NCBI GenBank assembly: GCA_016808115.1
Contig: JAEQBH010000727.1
Location: 186,001 to 250,000 of the forward strand
DNA: 64,000 nt
DNA from: Tetrastigma voinierianum
Lineage: Eukaryota; Streptophyta; Magnoliopsida; Vitales; Vitaceae
Direction: 5' to 3'
The notes below the pieces were generated by a model, which worked only from the letters and a program-made list of their open reading frames with translations, searched no databases and was not told the origin of the DNA. Below, piece after piece: positions 35,001-46,790 of this stretch; position 1 is the stretch's first letter, and every line of letters starts with the position of its first letter. The position numbers were made by a program, and so were the translations under genes.

Positions 35001-37627
35001 GTCGTCCACGAGGGCGTGGCGCATGCGGATCCTGCGGCTCTGGCTAAATCGACCATCCATGCCAAATCCTGGTTACTTGATATCTCCACATAGACTTGCA
35101 CTCTGCTAATGCGGGCTCGATATGATTCCGCATACACCTCGTGTATCTCTCTCGTACGCATTGCCCGAATTGTCTCCTCAGCGACACATTTAAGAAAGGG
35201 TGTGAAGACCCTCGCTTATGAGGGCTTCCTTTATGATTAGTGAACCTGGCTGACCTCGCCCTTATTTTGGCTGCTTCTTTCGGGTGTCGGTGACGAATCA
35301 TATATAATTCAGATGGGTCCATCCCATTTCGGCGCGAACTGCAGGGGCGACCATCATGCTATAAGGATCGATGGGGTTCGACCAGTATTCGATAGCGTTG
35401 ACTTCTTGAGGTCTTCTGTGGCGCTGGCTAACCATGGCGTCTGCTCGGGAATTCTCTGTTCTAGGGACATGTTTGATCTGAACCAACACAAATTTGGATT
35501 AATAAATCTTCAGACTTTTTGGAAGTATAGAATCATAGTTTCACTTACTGGCCTGCATTAGGTATCTTACATTTATTACGACCACGGTGAGGTCATGCCT
35601 CGTTAAACTTCTCGACCGACCAAGGTTAAGACTACTATCGTATCACTCGAAACGATTTGTTGCGGAAAACGCCGGAGACCCAATCTAGTCGTGTGCTCTG
35701 TCCCTTGGTCGAGGTTGGAATTAGACACACTCGGCTGTATGTTGGGGCTCCGTCTAGAGGCTTCCAAATTAGGAGTCGTCCTTTTCCATATAGTCGGTTG
35801 ACAGTTACAGCCGGAGATGAATTCTCACCAGTGGTTGGACTTGTCCTTTCATTGCGGAGTCTTCGGCAGCACACGGTCATCGAACTTCGACACGCTCTAT
35901 CTTATATGTACCAAGGAAGCCAGTTATCTGTCTGTTTCATCGGATATACATCCGGGACTTCTATGGTATGCTCCTGGAAATAGGGACGGAGTTTCCATTG
36001 TGAATACCAGCGCCCGGTATTAATTTCTCCATCCTTTCGGGTACCTCTCCTCCGCTCCTCTTATGGCTTCATTACTTGATGTCGCAGTGTACTGAGCCTT
36101 CGTTCTTTTTCTCCCGGCGAGGACGGAAGCTGATTGAAAAATCGATCTGTTGTGCCGATGAGAGTTCTCCTTCGCAAGGACTTACCGGATGGTGGAGAAC
36201 TCAGTCGTTTAAACGTTTCGCGCCTCTTCACGCCGCCTCCAGCTGGAAGCTTTCATAAGGATTTTGAAGAAGTGCCTTATCTCGCCACGAATCTAACAAA
36301 ATGAAGCTTAGAGGCGCAATCCTTTGTCGATCGTTAGACTTCCTTTATTCACGATGGCGACGACATGTCAGGCTGCGATACTTTATTTATCACGGATTTG
36401 CCTCCAATCCTGTGGTTGACAATGAAGCCCCGAGAAATTTTAAATTTGACACTCGAGAGCATTTAGATTTGGGTTCGACTTCATGTTGTAATTCCTCAGA
36501 ATCTGACACCTAAAGATGGCTGACAAATCATGGGGGTGTTGTAGTGGATTTTACCAGGCGTCTTGATCTCGTATGCCTCCATGGATTAAGCCTATTTGCT
36601 TGGAGACGTCGGTTCCTGCTAACCTACGGTAGGTCGGCGGCGTTCTTGGTAGAATGGCATCACGATAACGATAAGTTCACACTGGTATGTGAAAGAGGTC
36701 TTTTCTTGGTCATGCAGGTCCATCTTTGTCGGTGCCGCGAAGTAAATCCATCAAAGCGAAGTTCGTGGCCATGGTGGCGTCCACGATGAGGTCGATTCTT
36801 GGCAAGGGAAAGCTGTCTTTCGGGCATGCTTTGTTTATGTCGGTGGTCGATCTTGGTCGTACTTGGAAATTTGCTTTTTGGCCGTCTGACATTAGCCCGA
36901 CCACTCGGGATATTCTATCTCTCTGATTGCTCCTGCTTGGAGGAGCTTGATCCTCGTTGTGCGCTTTTTGCCTTTCTAGCGCAAGCTCCTCGCGCTTTGT
37001 GATGGTTTGATTCCTCCCATATCTTCTGCTTTGTCTGCTTGTCATCTGCCATGATAAGTTCTTTTGAGGTCTTAGTTAGTTTAGGCCGTGTAGGCGAGAT
37101 GTTCGAGGGGAGTCGTCGTCCAGCGATGTGGTCCCCAGTTCCTCAGGGCCAGATTGGGTGGCTTCTACGTCGTGTCAGCTCTTCCACGATCGATTGTCCG
37201 GCGCCCTTTGTTTACCGGCGGTGCAGCATTCTGGCCACCCATTGATCCTCGGACCATTCTACCCCGTATACGGTTGGGAATTTGATGTCATGTGTGATCA
37301 CAGTGAGGGATGGCTTTTATTGCATTGAGAAGTCACTGGCAACATGTTATAAGGCGTGAGGCTATCGATAAGGAACCTTCTTTGTTGTCATTAAACGGCG
37401 AGGGCTCAGCGGTGAGCCTGGGTTAGATGAGAATGATAGTAATACCTTTTCTCCTGAAAACCGCGAATCGATATTTGCGCGGAGTTCCCAACTTTCTCAT
37501 TCACCCAGCCCCATGAAAAATTTGTAACAATAGTCCAGGTGGAACCGTTATCAATTACTTGGTGTTTGACTATCAAATATTTAGCGTGAATTGCGTAATC
37601 CTGATGGTCGTCATGGGATACTAGCAT
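35001..37627 (-). pseudogene. Gypsy-1 pol remnant (protease, RT, RNase H, integrase zinc region)
   Basis: From right to left on the minus strand: protease 'DNGSTWTIV' (DxGS motif, about 37,540); RT 'TDINKACPKDSFPLPRID' (about 36,800-36,850) just after the 'WRVCVD' position; RNase H remnants (36,500-35,500); the linker 'IKHVPRTENSRADAM' (about 35,440-35,480); and the integrase N-terminal part 'MRNHIEPALAECKSMW' with 'RIWHGW' (about 35,060-35,130), where an HHCC zinc module is expected. The D,D,E catalytic core that should follow is absent, its place being taken by tandem repeats. Polyprotein frames shift repeatedly. Confidence 0.82.
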
Positions 37628-37979
37628 CCCCTCGGTCTGAGTTGAAGGCGTGATAGTGGTGTCAGTGTGACGAGGTTTAGATCGCGTTTGTATTTCTCCC
37701 TCTTCTGTTGTCCAGTCTCGCGGTGGGCCTTCAATTTGACCCCAGATTCTCCTCCTCTGCGAATCCCCTGAGGATCAGTGGTTTCTCAGGGGTTCTTTGG
37801 TCTTGAGTGCCAGCTTGCAGGCGGGTGACTGTTCGTCTGACGAGTTAGTTGGGCGCAGACTTTGGGCTGATGCAGGCTTAGTTCCTAGAATGCGAAGCGT
37901 CGGAGGTATGGCGTTTATCATTAAAATATTCTTCTCACTGTTCTTATCAATTATACATGCGTCTTCATAATCTATAGGA

Positions 37980-39290
37980 CTCATGATATTTGTGTGGTGT
38001 TCATCTTGTAGGCGGGATGGGATTTCTGCATCAGGCTAGCCCATCGAGTCTTTCGTTCGCCTGCCCAGGACCTGGCAATCCCGGGGCTGTTAGGGGGTGG
38101 AAGCGGGGCTAGTAATGTCATCGTCTTTCCAGTTACGGTGGAGCGTCTGGTCTCGATTCCCCCTCGGCACGGGATCGTTCTCGATCTTTTCCCGGGGATT
38201 TGTCCTGGTCATCTTGTCTTTTAGGGCTTCATCCTCGCCGTTTGTCTGCCGCACTTCTCTCTTTACGGGTAGAAGAGCTCTCCTTTTTGGACATGAGGGC
38301 TTCTTAGTCGTTCTCTTCAAGCTGGCGAGTGCCGGCCGTACTTGCTTCCAGGGGTTCTTCGAGATGGAAAACATCGGATCCTTTGGCCCACTTTCGTAAC
38401 CACGCGATGAATCTTTAATGATGGTGAATTTCTCATCAGTGCGTCTATCTTGAGGTTTCGGCATTGAATTTTTGCATGTATGACTTTGGCTTTCCTGCTT
38501 GACCACATAGCGGTCGATAGATGGTAACTTCGACTACTGTCGATCACAGTAGATGAAGTGGGAGGCGAAGCAATTGATAGTTCTCTAAATGAAGAGAGAT
38601 TGATGAAGGGATCCTATTGAACCGGGCGAGTTTGGAAGGCGCTGATCTGATAGTATACTGCATCTGAGTCTTGATACCCATTTGGCTCCATTTGATTCTT
38701 TATAAAATTGAGATGGTCGTGGGGTCCTTGAAAAGCTTAAAAATGAGGTTCCGCATGGCATTCAGATTTTCTTTGAGCGGATATGTCTCATTTGTTTGAA
38801 GGGTGATTAGTTTATTGAACCAAGGTATCCATGAAGTATCGGGGCAGTCCATAACCACTTCCTTCCTGCAGTAGAGCTCGTTTGAAGACTCCTGGCCTCT
38901 GCTCCATGGCGGATCTTCGGGCGGGAGGGGGATGATGTGGTTCTTCGTTCCGAACCGCGTCTTAGGCCATTGCTTCGTTCTCTTCTTCGCGGGGGGGCTG
39001 ATGCGAGTGGGTCTGCTGCCCTCTGGCTTGGGTGGACTCTGCCTTGGCCTAAGAATATATTATTGCTCCGCCAGTGAGAGGGCGTTATAGTAAATCTTGG
39101 TTTGTCGTGTCTCGCGGATCGCCACGCATGCATCCCACCGATGGTTATTCCGCTCTTCATCGGTGATTGGCGAGAGAAGGAACACCTGTTACGCTGGCCT
39201 GCATCACTTCCGCGCGCCTCGGGGAGGTGGTGTATCCGCGTCGCCTAGTAGATCACGCATCTGCCGTGGATCGTTATTTTCACCATGTTG
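37980..39290 (-). pseudogene. Gypsy-1 gag remnant
   Basis: Minus-strand frames give a proline/serine/arginine-rich N-terminal part (39,160-38,810), 'DPYDHL'-like and 'QMEPNG' residues of the gypsy gag core (about 38,700), and a basic Lys/Arg-rich C-terminal part (38,506-38,090) leading to protease. Gag forms the particle shell and binds element RNA. Its location just inside the 5' LTR and primer site fits. Several breaks are present. Confidence 0.7.
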
Positions 39291-39330
39291 AGTTATGCGG
39301 TAACAAAGTGATGATTATATTTGCGAGCGC

Positions 39331-39350
39331 CGTTCCCGCAGGCGGCGCCA
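39331..39350 (-). other. Gypsy-1 primer-binding site
   Basis: The minus strand reads 'tggcgccgcctgcgggaacg', one or two changes from the 'tggcgccgtctgtgggaa' primer-site region typical of plant Tat-type gypsy elements. It is adjacent to the inner end of the 5' LTR. Confidence 0.8.
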
Positions 39351-39351
39351 T

Positions 39352-40045
39352 TGATGTCTTTTAACGGGCGTGAGGCTGAAGCGTGTGAAATTATTGGGTG
39401 GGCCGGATTGTTGAGAAATTTGGGATCTTGGCGTCACGGATGCGTTTGGATTGAAACGAGGATGCGTATGGAGGTCTCTATTGATCCTGCCGAACCGCGT
39501 GTCTTACGTAAGAATAAAGAGAGAAAAAAAAAAGAGGTCGACAGACTACCCAGCTAACCATCCGTCTTAGTCAGTTTCTACAGAGCAAGAGAGAAGCGCA
39601 GGAAGTGATGTGTTGACGTACCTTTCAGTGGGTGGACTCAATTCTCGTGGAATCTTTTTGGTTTGGATGGTGATTGGGATTCGTATCCCATTGGGTGAGA
39701 TCTTTCTTATTGTCGATATCGATTCGTGCAAGGTTAGAAGGAGCTGTTTGTTTGAGATAATCCTCCTTCCTTATTGGAGAGACCCAACTGGCGATAATCG
39801 TCACTTCTTACCCTTCATAACGATAAAGTTTAGTTTGGATCCGCGGATAATATCTTTGTTAGGGTCATTCTTCTGTATGGGCGGTATGTGGTCGATTAGA
39901 TTTGGATGGACCTTCTTATTCCCTTCAGGATCCTCCTTTGGGCTGGCCGCGGGCTGTTTGACCGTCTTTTGGGGAGCTGGGTGTGTTAGGCGCATCACTT
40001 CTAACTGGGCTTGGTTAGTGGGCTATGAGCTATTGCAGACCTGTA
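39352..40045 (-). repeat. Gypsy-1 5' LTR
   Basis: Partner of 29,843-30,575, with numerous indel differences. The inner end (TGATGTC on the plus strand) touches the primer site and the outer end is near 'gacctgta'. Confidence 0.85.
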
Positions 40046-40284
40046 AGATGGTTAGTTTCGGAAAAATAATAATTGTGGATCAATAAATGCACTATTAGAT
40101 TAATTTGATAATTATTAATTCAACAATCATATTACAATTTAATTATAATTTGTGCATGTTAAGTAACCAGACCATTGGGATGATTTAATATTAACTTCGT
40201 TATAGGTCTCTCACTATTATATCTTCTCCCCTTTAACTGATAAAGCCCATTGAATTAAAACCTAAGTGTTCCCTTATTCTTATA

Positions 40285-40355
<71 letters not shown>

Positions 40356-40640
40356 GACAGAGCCTTAAAACTTCACAGGCTTGGTAGAACACACTTTGAG
40401 GAAAGAAAGGAAAGAACTTTACTTTCACTCTAACTTTCTTTGATCTCTCCACTTGCGGTTGAGAGACAAATAAGCGACGATAATTAGGTACCTTGTGAGG
40501 TATCTTTCTACACTTCTGAGGTGATATACTTCTTTGTTCAATGAAATTATTATTTTTGTAATGTATTTGTTAGGTCTTTTGATTATTGATCGTTGTTTTG
40601 GGCTTATAAATACCTTTGATTATACAAAATAATTTAACAA
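40046..40640 (+). repeat. Copia 5' LTR relic
   Basis: The region ends 'aatttaaca' directly before a copia primer-binding site, and contains an AT microsatellite, a CT/A-rich leader and 'gggcttataaatacc' near 40,600. Its start is unclear, possibly 'tggttagtttc' at about 40,049, right beside Gypsy-1. No 3' LTR partner was found within the window. Confidence 0.5.
40285..40348 (+). repeat. (TA)n microsatellite
   Basis: About 31 TA units with a single TAC interruption near 40,300. Confidence 0.95.
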
Positions 40641-40642
40641 AG

Positions 40643-40656
40643 TGGTATCAAAAGCC
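40643..40656 (+). other. Copia primer-binding site
   Basis: TGGTATCAAAAGCC follows the LTR relic by two bases and matches the initiator-Met tRNA complementary site (TGGTATCAGAGCC) with one change. Confidence 0.8.
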
Positions 40657-41060
40657 ATGTTTGAGTGACATTGTTGAAGCTATTAGGTTTGTTTTTTTAT
40701 ATTCTGGATTTTGATCGTTTCCATTACCGATTTCAAAACCATGAGAATCTATTCATATTTGATTTTCTAGAAGATCAGTCTTAAAAAAAATGGTTTATCT
40801 GTTCATATTTGGGCGAATTGATTATTAGAGGAAGTTCTTCATTCAGTGAGTTTGGACTTTGCCATTACTTGTGACTTTGCATTTCCATTTGTCATTTAGC
40901 CATTTTACCATTATGTCCTCAAACTAGACTTCTTCTCTTGAGGAAGTAGTTTCATACTCCTGCCATCATGTTTGGATTATTTCTCATGAAAATTGGATTG
41001 ATTCCTCATCTGAATTCTCGGTATTGGAGAATGGGTTGAATTGGGGTTGGAGTTGTAGAA
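40657..41060 (+). other. Interior of copia relic, no domain recognised
   Basis: About 400 bp follows the primer site where a leader/gag start would be expected. I see no clear gag motif, and similarity to minus-strand copia sequence begins just beyond it, so the element is probably truncated here. Confidence 0.4.
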
Positions 41061-41700
41061 ATTTGCCCAAGTATTGAGCTCTTTCCATGGTCATTTGCCC
41101 CGAATGGGTTTGCCCAGACATTTGAACCGGTGGGGTCGTTGCAAAATTCACATAAGGAAGGGCACACTTAGCGCATTAGCCAGCGCTTGCATATTTGAAG
41201 TTAATGTAACAGTACAATATTCTTATAATTCTTTAAATTGTTCTTCATTTGTCAGGATTGCCTCATTAAAAACCTTGCCAATAAAACCCAGTGGGACAAA
41301 ACTTGGATTAAGGGATGAAAAGTCTGATATACTAAATCGCCTGCCCTTTTCTCCCTCATGTGACCTCCTTTAATTGATGCATTTCGATCTGTATATCAAC
41401 TTCTTGAATGTGGGTTGACAATGATTTTGTGAATAAATCCATCGGATTATCACTTTTGAAGTTCATGTATTACATATTTTTAGAGTGAAATGTGTTTAAT
41501 TGAAATTTCCTTTAGTCTCGCCTCACCCAGTTACCTGATAAATGCGAGAATTATCTTTAATACCATTGTCAGATTATTTAATAGAAATGAGTTCATGATT
41601 CTCAAATATGTTTTGAAAGTGAATGTGACTTAGCAACTAATCAAATTTAGGAGCAGAGGAAGTGTATTGATTTATTTGAATTGGTTCTCTCAAATGTATT
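41060..41700 (-). pseudogene. Copia RNase H 3' end and LTR edge
   Basis: On the minus strand 'DNPMDLFTKSL' (about 41,420-41,455) followed by 'IEMHQLKE' is the conserved C-terminus of copia RNase H. Further on, 'gtcccactgggttttattgg' and 'aaggtttttaatgaggcaat' (about 41,260-41,310) is a motif found at the 3' end or LTR of several plant copia families. The orientation is opposite to the LTR relic at 40.0-40.6 kb, so the two derive from different insertions. Confidence 0.7.
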
Positions 41701-41712
41701 TTGTAGCCACGA

Positions 41713-42363
41713 TGATGCTTTTTCTCTGGCGAAATTTAGAGCGTCTTTGGGTCTTTGGTAGGTCAGATGACTCACGGATGTCGGGCTCCTCTGTAAAAAC
41801 AAGAAACAAAAAGGATCGGCGGGGGCTCGCCCGGGGCCTCTCCGATGCCTAAGTCAGTTCTTTTTGGTGGAAAAGAAGATGCTTAGGGAATGAAGTTTTG
41901 GCGTATGCTTGCACGTACCGCCTGCCAGTGGTGGCACGGGTATTTATAAGGGATGATCATGATAACTCCTAGTTGGATGATGACCTGAGAATAATATCTT
42001 TCCTTGTTGGAGGATGATACGATATTCCCTCCCATTGGGTGGAGATTTTCTCTCTTATTTGGAGATGAAATCTGTCTTCCTCCACAGCTGGTGGGAGATT
42101 TTCTTTCCTTATCGTAAGCCCGATTAATAAAGGGGATGGTAGTGATAGCAAAATATCTACTTTCTTGTTTGGTGAAATTAAGTGTTTCTTATCTACAGTT
42201 ATAAGTACAGTCTTTTTAAAGGCGAGTTGGACCCTCGTTTGAGGCATACATTTGAGATACAATTGGGTCCTACTTGGTTTTAGCCCATCTTTAAATCGAC
42301 ATTTGGGCTTGCGTCCACGAACTGCCTTTGTGTTTAAACCCCGTAATTGCTAGCCTTTGACTA
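41713..42363 (-). repeat. Gypsy-2 3' LTR
   Basis: Shares with 44,901-45,508 the blocks 'ttagggaatgaagttttggc', 'ttgttggaggatgatacgat', 'ggcgagttggaccctcgttt' and 'gacatttgggcttgcgtcc'. The outer ends are uncertain by a few bases. Confidence 0.88.
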
Positions 42364-42594
42364 ATGGCGTGGTAAAGGCATGCTACTCTTGGATCAGATG
42401 TGACTCCCACGTGGCTACTCAGGGTGGGCTTGATTAATTTTATTGCTTTTTATTGTCTTGCCAATTTAATTTACTTAGTTTTAAGTTTGTTTGCCTCAAA
42501 GCGGTGCAACTCTTAATTGATATTCTACCTTTTTGGGGTGGCCGAGCTCACAAAAGCTGAGTACAGCAGCTCTACGGGCTGTACGCATACGAGA

Positions 42595-43330
42595 TTAATT
42601 CTGTGGCTCACTTGGGCACACTAAGGCGCTGGCGGGTTGTGCTTCTGTGTTCTTCGGTTCTTGGCGGCCCAAGGCCTTACAGGCTCCGCTCTGCGAGCCT
42701 TCAGGGGCTCGGGCTCCCAAGGCTTTCTGTGAGTTGCTCACTGGGAATTGACCTCTTGAGCTCGCGGGGCTAAGGCCTTCTTGGCTTGATTCGTCTGATA
42801 AGGCCTGCGGCTCCTTGAAACTCAAACCTTCTACGAGAACCTTCGCTCTGCGGTAAAACTCCCAGGCTCACGGGCGCTAAGGTCTTCATGAGCTGTTAAG
42901 CTCTTCTGGCCCCGAAACTACGGGGCTCTGAGCCCTGCAAGAGCCACCACAGTGTGCACTGCAGTGAGCTCCCGGGCCAGGCACTAGACCCTCCTGCGAG
43001 CTGAGCTCACTAGGCTCCACAGGCGAGCCAGACCCTCACAGGCTGTTAGCTCTCAGGTGAAACCTCTTAGGGCTCTGGGGCGCATTGCAAGACCCTCCCT
43101 ACGCGACGGAGTTACTAGGCTCACGGGCGTAGACCCTCTGTTTTGTTAAGCCTACCCAGTAGCCTCTTTGGGCTCAGAGCCTTTAAGACCCTCTGTGAAG
43201 GCTGGGTTATTAGATCTGCGGCATTAGACCCTCTGAGCGACTCCCAGGCTCAGCCCATTGGACCTCTTGTGTGAACTAAGCTATTGGGCTCCTGGACTCC
43301 TATGCACTAAGACCCTCTTGAGCTATTAAG
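42595..43330 (+). repeat. Tandem array in Gypsy-2, period about 45 bp
   Basis: Diverged units combine 'agaccctct(t)g', 'gagctgttaagct' and 'ggctcacgggc'. Copies of 'gaccctc' occur at about 42,987, 43,031, 43,091, 43,132, 43,187, 43,227 and 43,311, giving spacings of 40-60 bp or multiples. The array is GC-richer than its surroundings and lies between gag and the 3' LTR, the place occupied by the (unrelated) arrays in Gypsy-1. Confidence 0.75.
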
Positions 43331-43339
43331 GTGGTGGTG

Positions 43340-44800
43340 GATGGACTTGTTCCTCTATCGAAGGACCGTAATGCTTAATTTGAGATGCCCACGTCGGATC
43401 AATTATTCAATTCCTTTCTAACCTTGTTCGATCAGTCCACCTGTTGGTGTCCATGACCCTTGTGGAACTCCACGATTATCTGTATCTTTGATTTGAGGTT
43501 AAACCTCATCTATATTGGCCATCTAAGAAAATTTTAGGTGTTGTACTTGGTGGGATCGCAGCCTTTAAATTTTGTTAGGAAGTGTATTCAGGAGTGAATC
43601 TGCATTACTCATTTCAGTGAGAGTGGTCCCGAGGCCCCGATCCTGGCGTTGCCATCTTTGGGCCGCTCTCGGTTTTCTCACCTCCTCCAGCAGGGGTGTC
43701 CAATCTACCTACCTCACAGGAAACCCGCTCAGTTTTATCCTCCCTGCTCTTTTCCTTTTGGGTAGAAGAGCTTCTTTGCTGGATAAAAGGCTTAACCTCT
43801 ACCGTTGAATATTCTCTGACTGTGAGGACCTAAGCCATGCTTTCCTGAGGGTTCTTTGAGATAGAGAACATTAGGTCTTCATTTGCACTGACCGCTATGA
43901 CAAAGCGGTGATGGCGAGATTTTCCATCGAGAATATCCACTTTACTCGATTCAGTGGTGTTATACTAAGACACTCTGGCCTCGAGAGCTTTCTTGAGAGC
44001 TCACATTTTTATGGTGAGGAAGGTGACCAAGCCAGCTTCTGTATATCCTTGCTTTCAGATAAAGTGGGAGAGGATTTTCAATAAAAACTCATAGATAAAG
44101 AGATGGAAGGCAGTGATCTGGCTAAGCAGGCAGTCTTTGGCCCCTTTATTGTGATAGCAAGGCTGCGCATCAGTGTGGGATCACGATATCAGATCTTGAC
44201 TCCATTTAGTTCTTGTACGTATTAAGATTGATCGATGGGGTCTCTTGTTTCGTCGAGCGTTTCGACTGCGACGTGCAATTTTCTTTGGAAAAGGGAAGTG
44301 CGACACTCCGATATGAATGAGGATCATCTGTGCACCGGGCGTCCATGAGCCCGGAGCTGGCCACTGCTAACTTCGGCCCTCATATGGGCGAGCTCTTCTT
44401 GGATGCCCCCAGATCTGCTCCCATGGCCCAGCTCCCACATTTCTGCTGATCAGGATGGAGAGGTATGGGTCAAAGTTCTTTTGTTGTCCCTTAATGCCTT
44501 TCCTCATTGCGATTCTCTTGAAAGAGGTTTGCCGTCATGCTCCCTAGTTTGGCTAGTTTCTCCTTCTCTATCTGCTCCTCGAGGAGGGTCAAGGTGTTGC
44601 TGCTCTTCTTGGGTGAGGGGGTTTGGGCCTTCTCGGGCTGTCATTGCCTCTTGGGCGTTGGAGTTGCACAGTGAGTTGTTCGACTCTAAAGTGGCGTTAG
44701 TTAGTGGCGACGCCTCCATCTCATCCGTGTGCTTTATGTAACCAGTGTACTGCGGGAGGTCATTTATCTCGTTGCCTTCTTGGGCTTGCATCCTTGGAGG
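43340..44800 (-). pseudogene. Gypsy-2 gag remnant
   Basis: A minus-strand ORF (44,791-44,504) encodes an Asn/Glu/Gln-rich N-terminal segment ending in 'DPPRGADREGE'. Further on come gag-core fragments (44,300-43,870) and, near 43,450, 'EFHKGHGH', which resembles the CCHC knuckle zone of plant gypsy gag ('FHxxHGHxTxxC'). The recognisable sequence stops there, before any protease motif. Frameshifts are present. Confidence 0.6.
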
Positions 44801-44873
44801 ATTGGCGTGGCTCTTTGCTTGTGTGTTCAGTGGATACCGTGATCATTTGAGAGATGATTTTATTTGTAAAAAT

Positions 44874-44900
44874 GTCGTTCCCACAGACGACATGGCCCGG
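44874..44900 (-). other. Gypsy-2 primer-binding site region
   Basis: The minus strand next to the 5' LTR reads 'catgtcgtctgtgggaacga', close to the primer-site region of Gypsy-1 ('gcgccgcctgcgggaacg'). Confidence 0.65.
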
Positions 44901-45508
44901 TGATGTTTTTCTAGGGCCCCGGGGTACAGGCGTCTTTGGGGTGGGCGGTCTTGGCTAGATCTGAAGCTCCTGCGCAAAACCTAAGAAACAAAAGGATGGC
45001 GGGCTCACCGCGGCCCTCCGTCTTCTTGATTCTTCCAGGTGGAAGAAGATCAGCCTTAGGGAATGAAGTTTTGGCATATGTTTGTGTACCTTTCAGATGG
45101 GGTGGCTTCAGGTGGCTATAAGGGATGATAATGATGGCTCTTTAGTTGGATGATGACCACGAATAATATCACCTTGTTGGAGGATGATACGATATTCCTC
45201 CTATTCTGTTGAGATTTTCTTTATTATGGTAAAGCGATTAATAAGAGATAAATTGATGTGTAATGTCTAGGGAAATACACTTTCTGTTTGGTGGAGATTG
45301 GGTGGTTTCCTCTAATACAGATTTTTTGGGCTACTAGTCTTTTATAAGGGCGAGTTGGACCCTCGTTTGAGGCCTGCATTTGGGGGATACAATTAAGGGC
45401 CTAACACTGGTACTAGGCCCGCTCTTTAATCCTGACATTTGGGCTTGCGTCCTGGGCCTGCGCGCCTTTTATTTCAAGCCCCATTAGCTTCTTAGCTTTG
45501 ATCCCACA
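44901..45508 (-). repeat. Gypsy-2 5' LTR
   Basis: Partner of 41,713-42,363. It starts TGATG on the plus strand next to the primer site and ends near 'atcccaca', like the terminal CACA of Gypsy-1. Confidence 0.88.
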
Positions 45509-46630
45509 AGCCTTAGTGATGCATTAAAATAAAACTTAATTATACCTCATGGTTCTGCTAAATCTCTATATCAATAAATCCATTGATTCATAAAGTCACA
45601 ACCTCTTACTCTTCTCGAGATCTTGTAATAGGTCCTGAGAAACATATTGAAGGTGATCAATCAATACGAATAAAGCATAAACATGAATCCAATGAGCAAT
45701 TAACAACCCGATTGACAAAAGAGAAAAATCAACATATTATCTAAGGTTCATATCAATTATAGTCAAAATCTGAGCTACTAATTTATTATCATTATAAGAC
45801 TAGCCACCAACCAAAATCATGACCTGCAAAAAAGGAAAAGCTTCTATCAGGATGGATGATCTTCAATCTGCTCTTCTGCCCGTCTAATCTTGAAATCTTC
45901 AAGGTCTCACGAAAGTGTCTACAGTGGTTGAATCTCTAAAATATGATCTAAGAAATCCTAAAATACTAAAATAAACCTAATATGTTTCTAGAAGAAGAGA
46001 GGAGAAACCTGATCAGGCATGTTCTCTCTCAAAGTTTGAACCACTGCAAAAACCTAGAAATGAGAGCTTAAGTAGCTCTAAAATGAATACTGAACATGGC
46101 GTAAATAGTAAGTTTTCTTCTTAGCATTTAGGCTTCACAATGCCGCGAGCATCATATAGGTCTTAATCTTCGCAACATGGCTATAGGAGAAAGCTCAGTC
46201 CTTCGAAGGTTCGATGTCACGACATCACTATGAACAAATCTGCTTGATGAGTCATGATATTAGTGACATGAGCTACTACAATGAAAAAATTTCTATGTTT
46301 TTTTTTATAAGCTTACACTCCTTTTCCTTGCTTTTCGTTCATTACTTGCAAAGTAGAGTGGGAAGGAGATTTAGTATAAATTTGAACAAATTGAGTGTAG
46401 ATTACTTGCAACTCAATACCACACAAATACGCTATAAAATGCTAACATAATTCACACCCCAACATCTATTATTAACTTTCTTTATCATGAGAGAAAATCA
46501 ATAATTAAATGAAGAAAGTATTCCTTGATATTAACTTTCCTTTATCATGTCTCTTTGACAAATGCGGGGTGATTCGTGTGAGATTAAGTAGTTAGGAGAA
46601 TAATTCCCTTTAGTTTGGCTTAGGTGATCT
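45509..46630. other. Intergenic, no gene recognised
   Basis: About 1.1 kb of mixed AT-rich sequence. A 78-codon ORF at 46,214-46,450 shows no motif. Near 46,210-46,270 the sequence has small palindromic 'gtcacgacatc' and 'gtcatgatatt' elements. I see no LTR or TIR structure. Confidence 0.45.
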
Positions 46631-46639
46631 TAATCAGGC

Positions 46640-46790
46640 CTTGAGAAAATGAAAGAGAAAAAACAACAGAGGAATGAAGGCGCTCGTAGACATGGAATAG
46701 GATTCTTTGCTTTGATGGAGACAAGAAATGCAATTTCTAAGTTGTCTTCCAAATCATACTTATTCAATTCTGTTGTTTTGTCAATGTGAT
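46640..46790 (+). repeat. Third, diverged copy of the 7.9-8.3 kb repeat
   Basis: The stretch 'gacatggaataggattcttt' and 'gagacaagaaatgcaatttc' aligns with 8,080-8,150 and 29,575-29,650. It precedes RLP copy 2 on the map but lies on its 3' side. The 46-codon ORF is stopped early here. Confidence 0.55.

Larger units (their letters stand above)
29843..40045 (-). mobile_element. Gypsy-1: Tat-like Ty3/gypsy retrotransposon
   Basis: Two long LTRs (about 733 and 694 bp) flank 8.8 kb with gag, protease, RT, RNase H and an integrase zinc region, ordered on the minus strand. Directly beside the 5' LTR (right side) is a primer site of the 'tggcgccgtctgtggga' type that characterises the plant Tat/Athila-type gypsy clades. 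Imperfect target repeats AGATT/AGATG flank it. Between pol and the 3' LTR are two tandem arrays and a long plus-strand extra ORF, the architecture reported for Tat-lineage elements. Frames are broken and the integrase core is missing, so it is non-autonomous. Confidence 0.88.
41713..45508 (-). mobile_element. Gypsy-2: short gag-only gypsy derivative
   Basis: LTRs of about 651 and 608 bp bound only 2.5 kb. On the minus strand the order is 5' LTR, primer site, gag, tandem array, 3' LTR. Protease, RT and integrase are not detectable. Primer site and gag style link it to the same Tat-like group as Gypsy-1. The flanking AGCCA/AGCCT is an imperfect TSD candidate. Such gag-only LTR elements are known from plants and would need pol supplied by relatives. 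Gag frames are broken here. Confidence 0.8.

Noticed and set aside
39610..40086. 158-codon plus-strand ORF
   Set aside because: It lies entirely within the Gypsy-1 LTR and is not matched by an equivalent frame in the partner LTR, so it is incidental.
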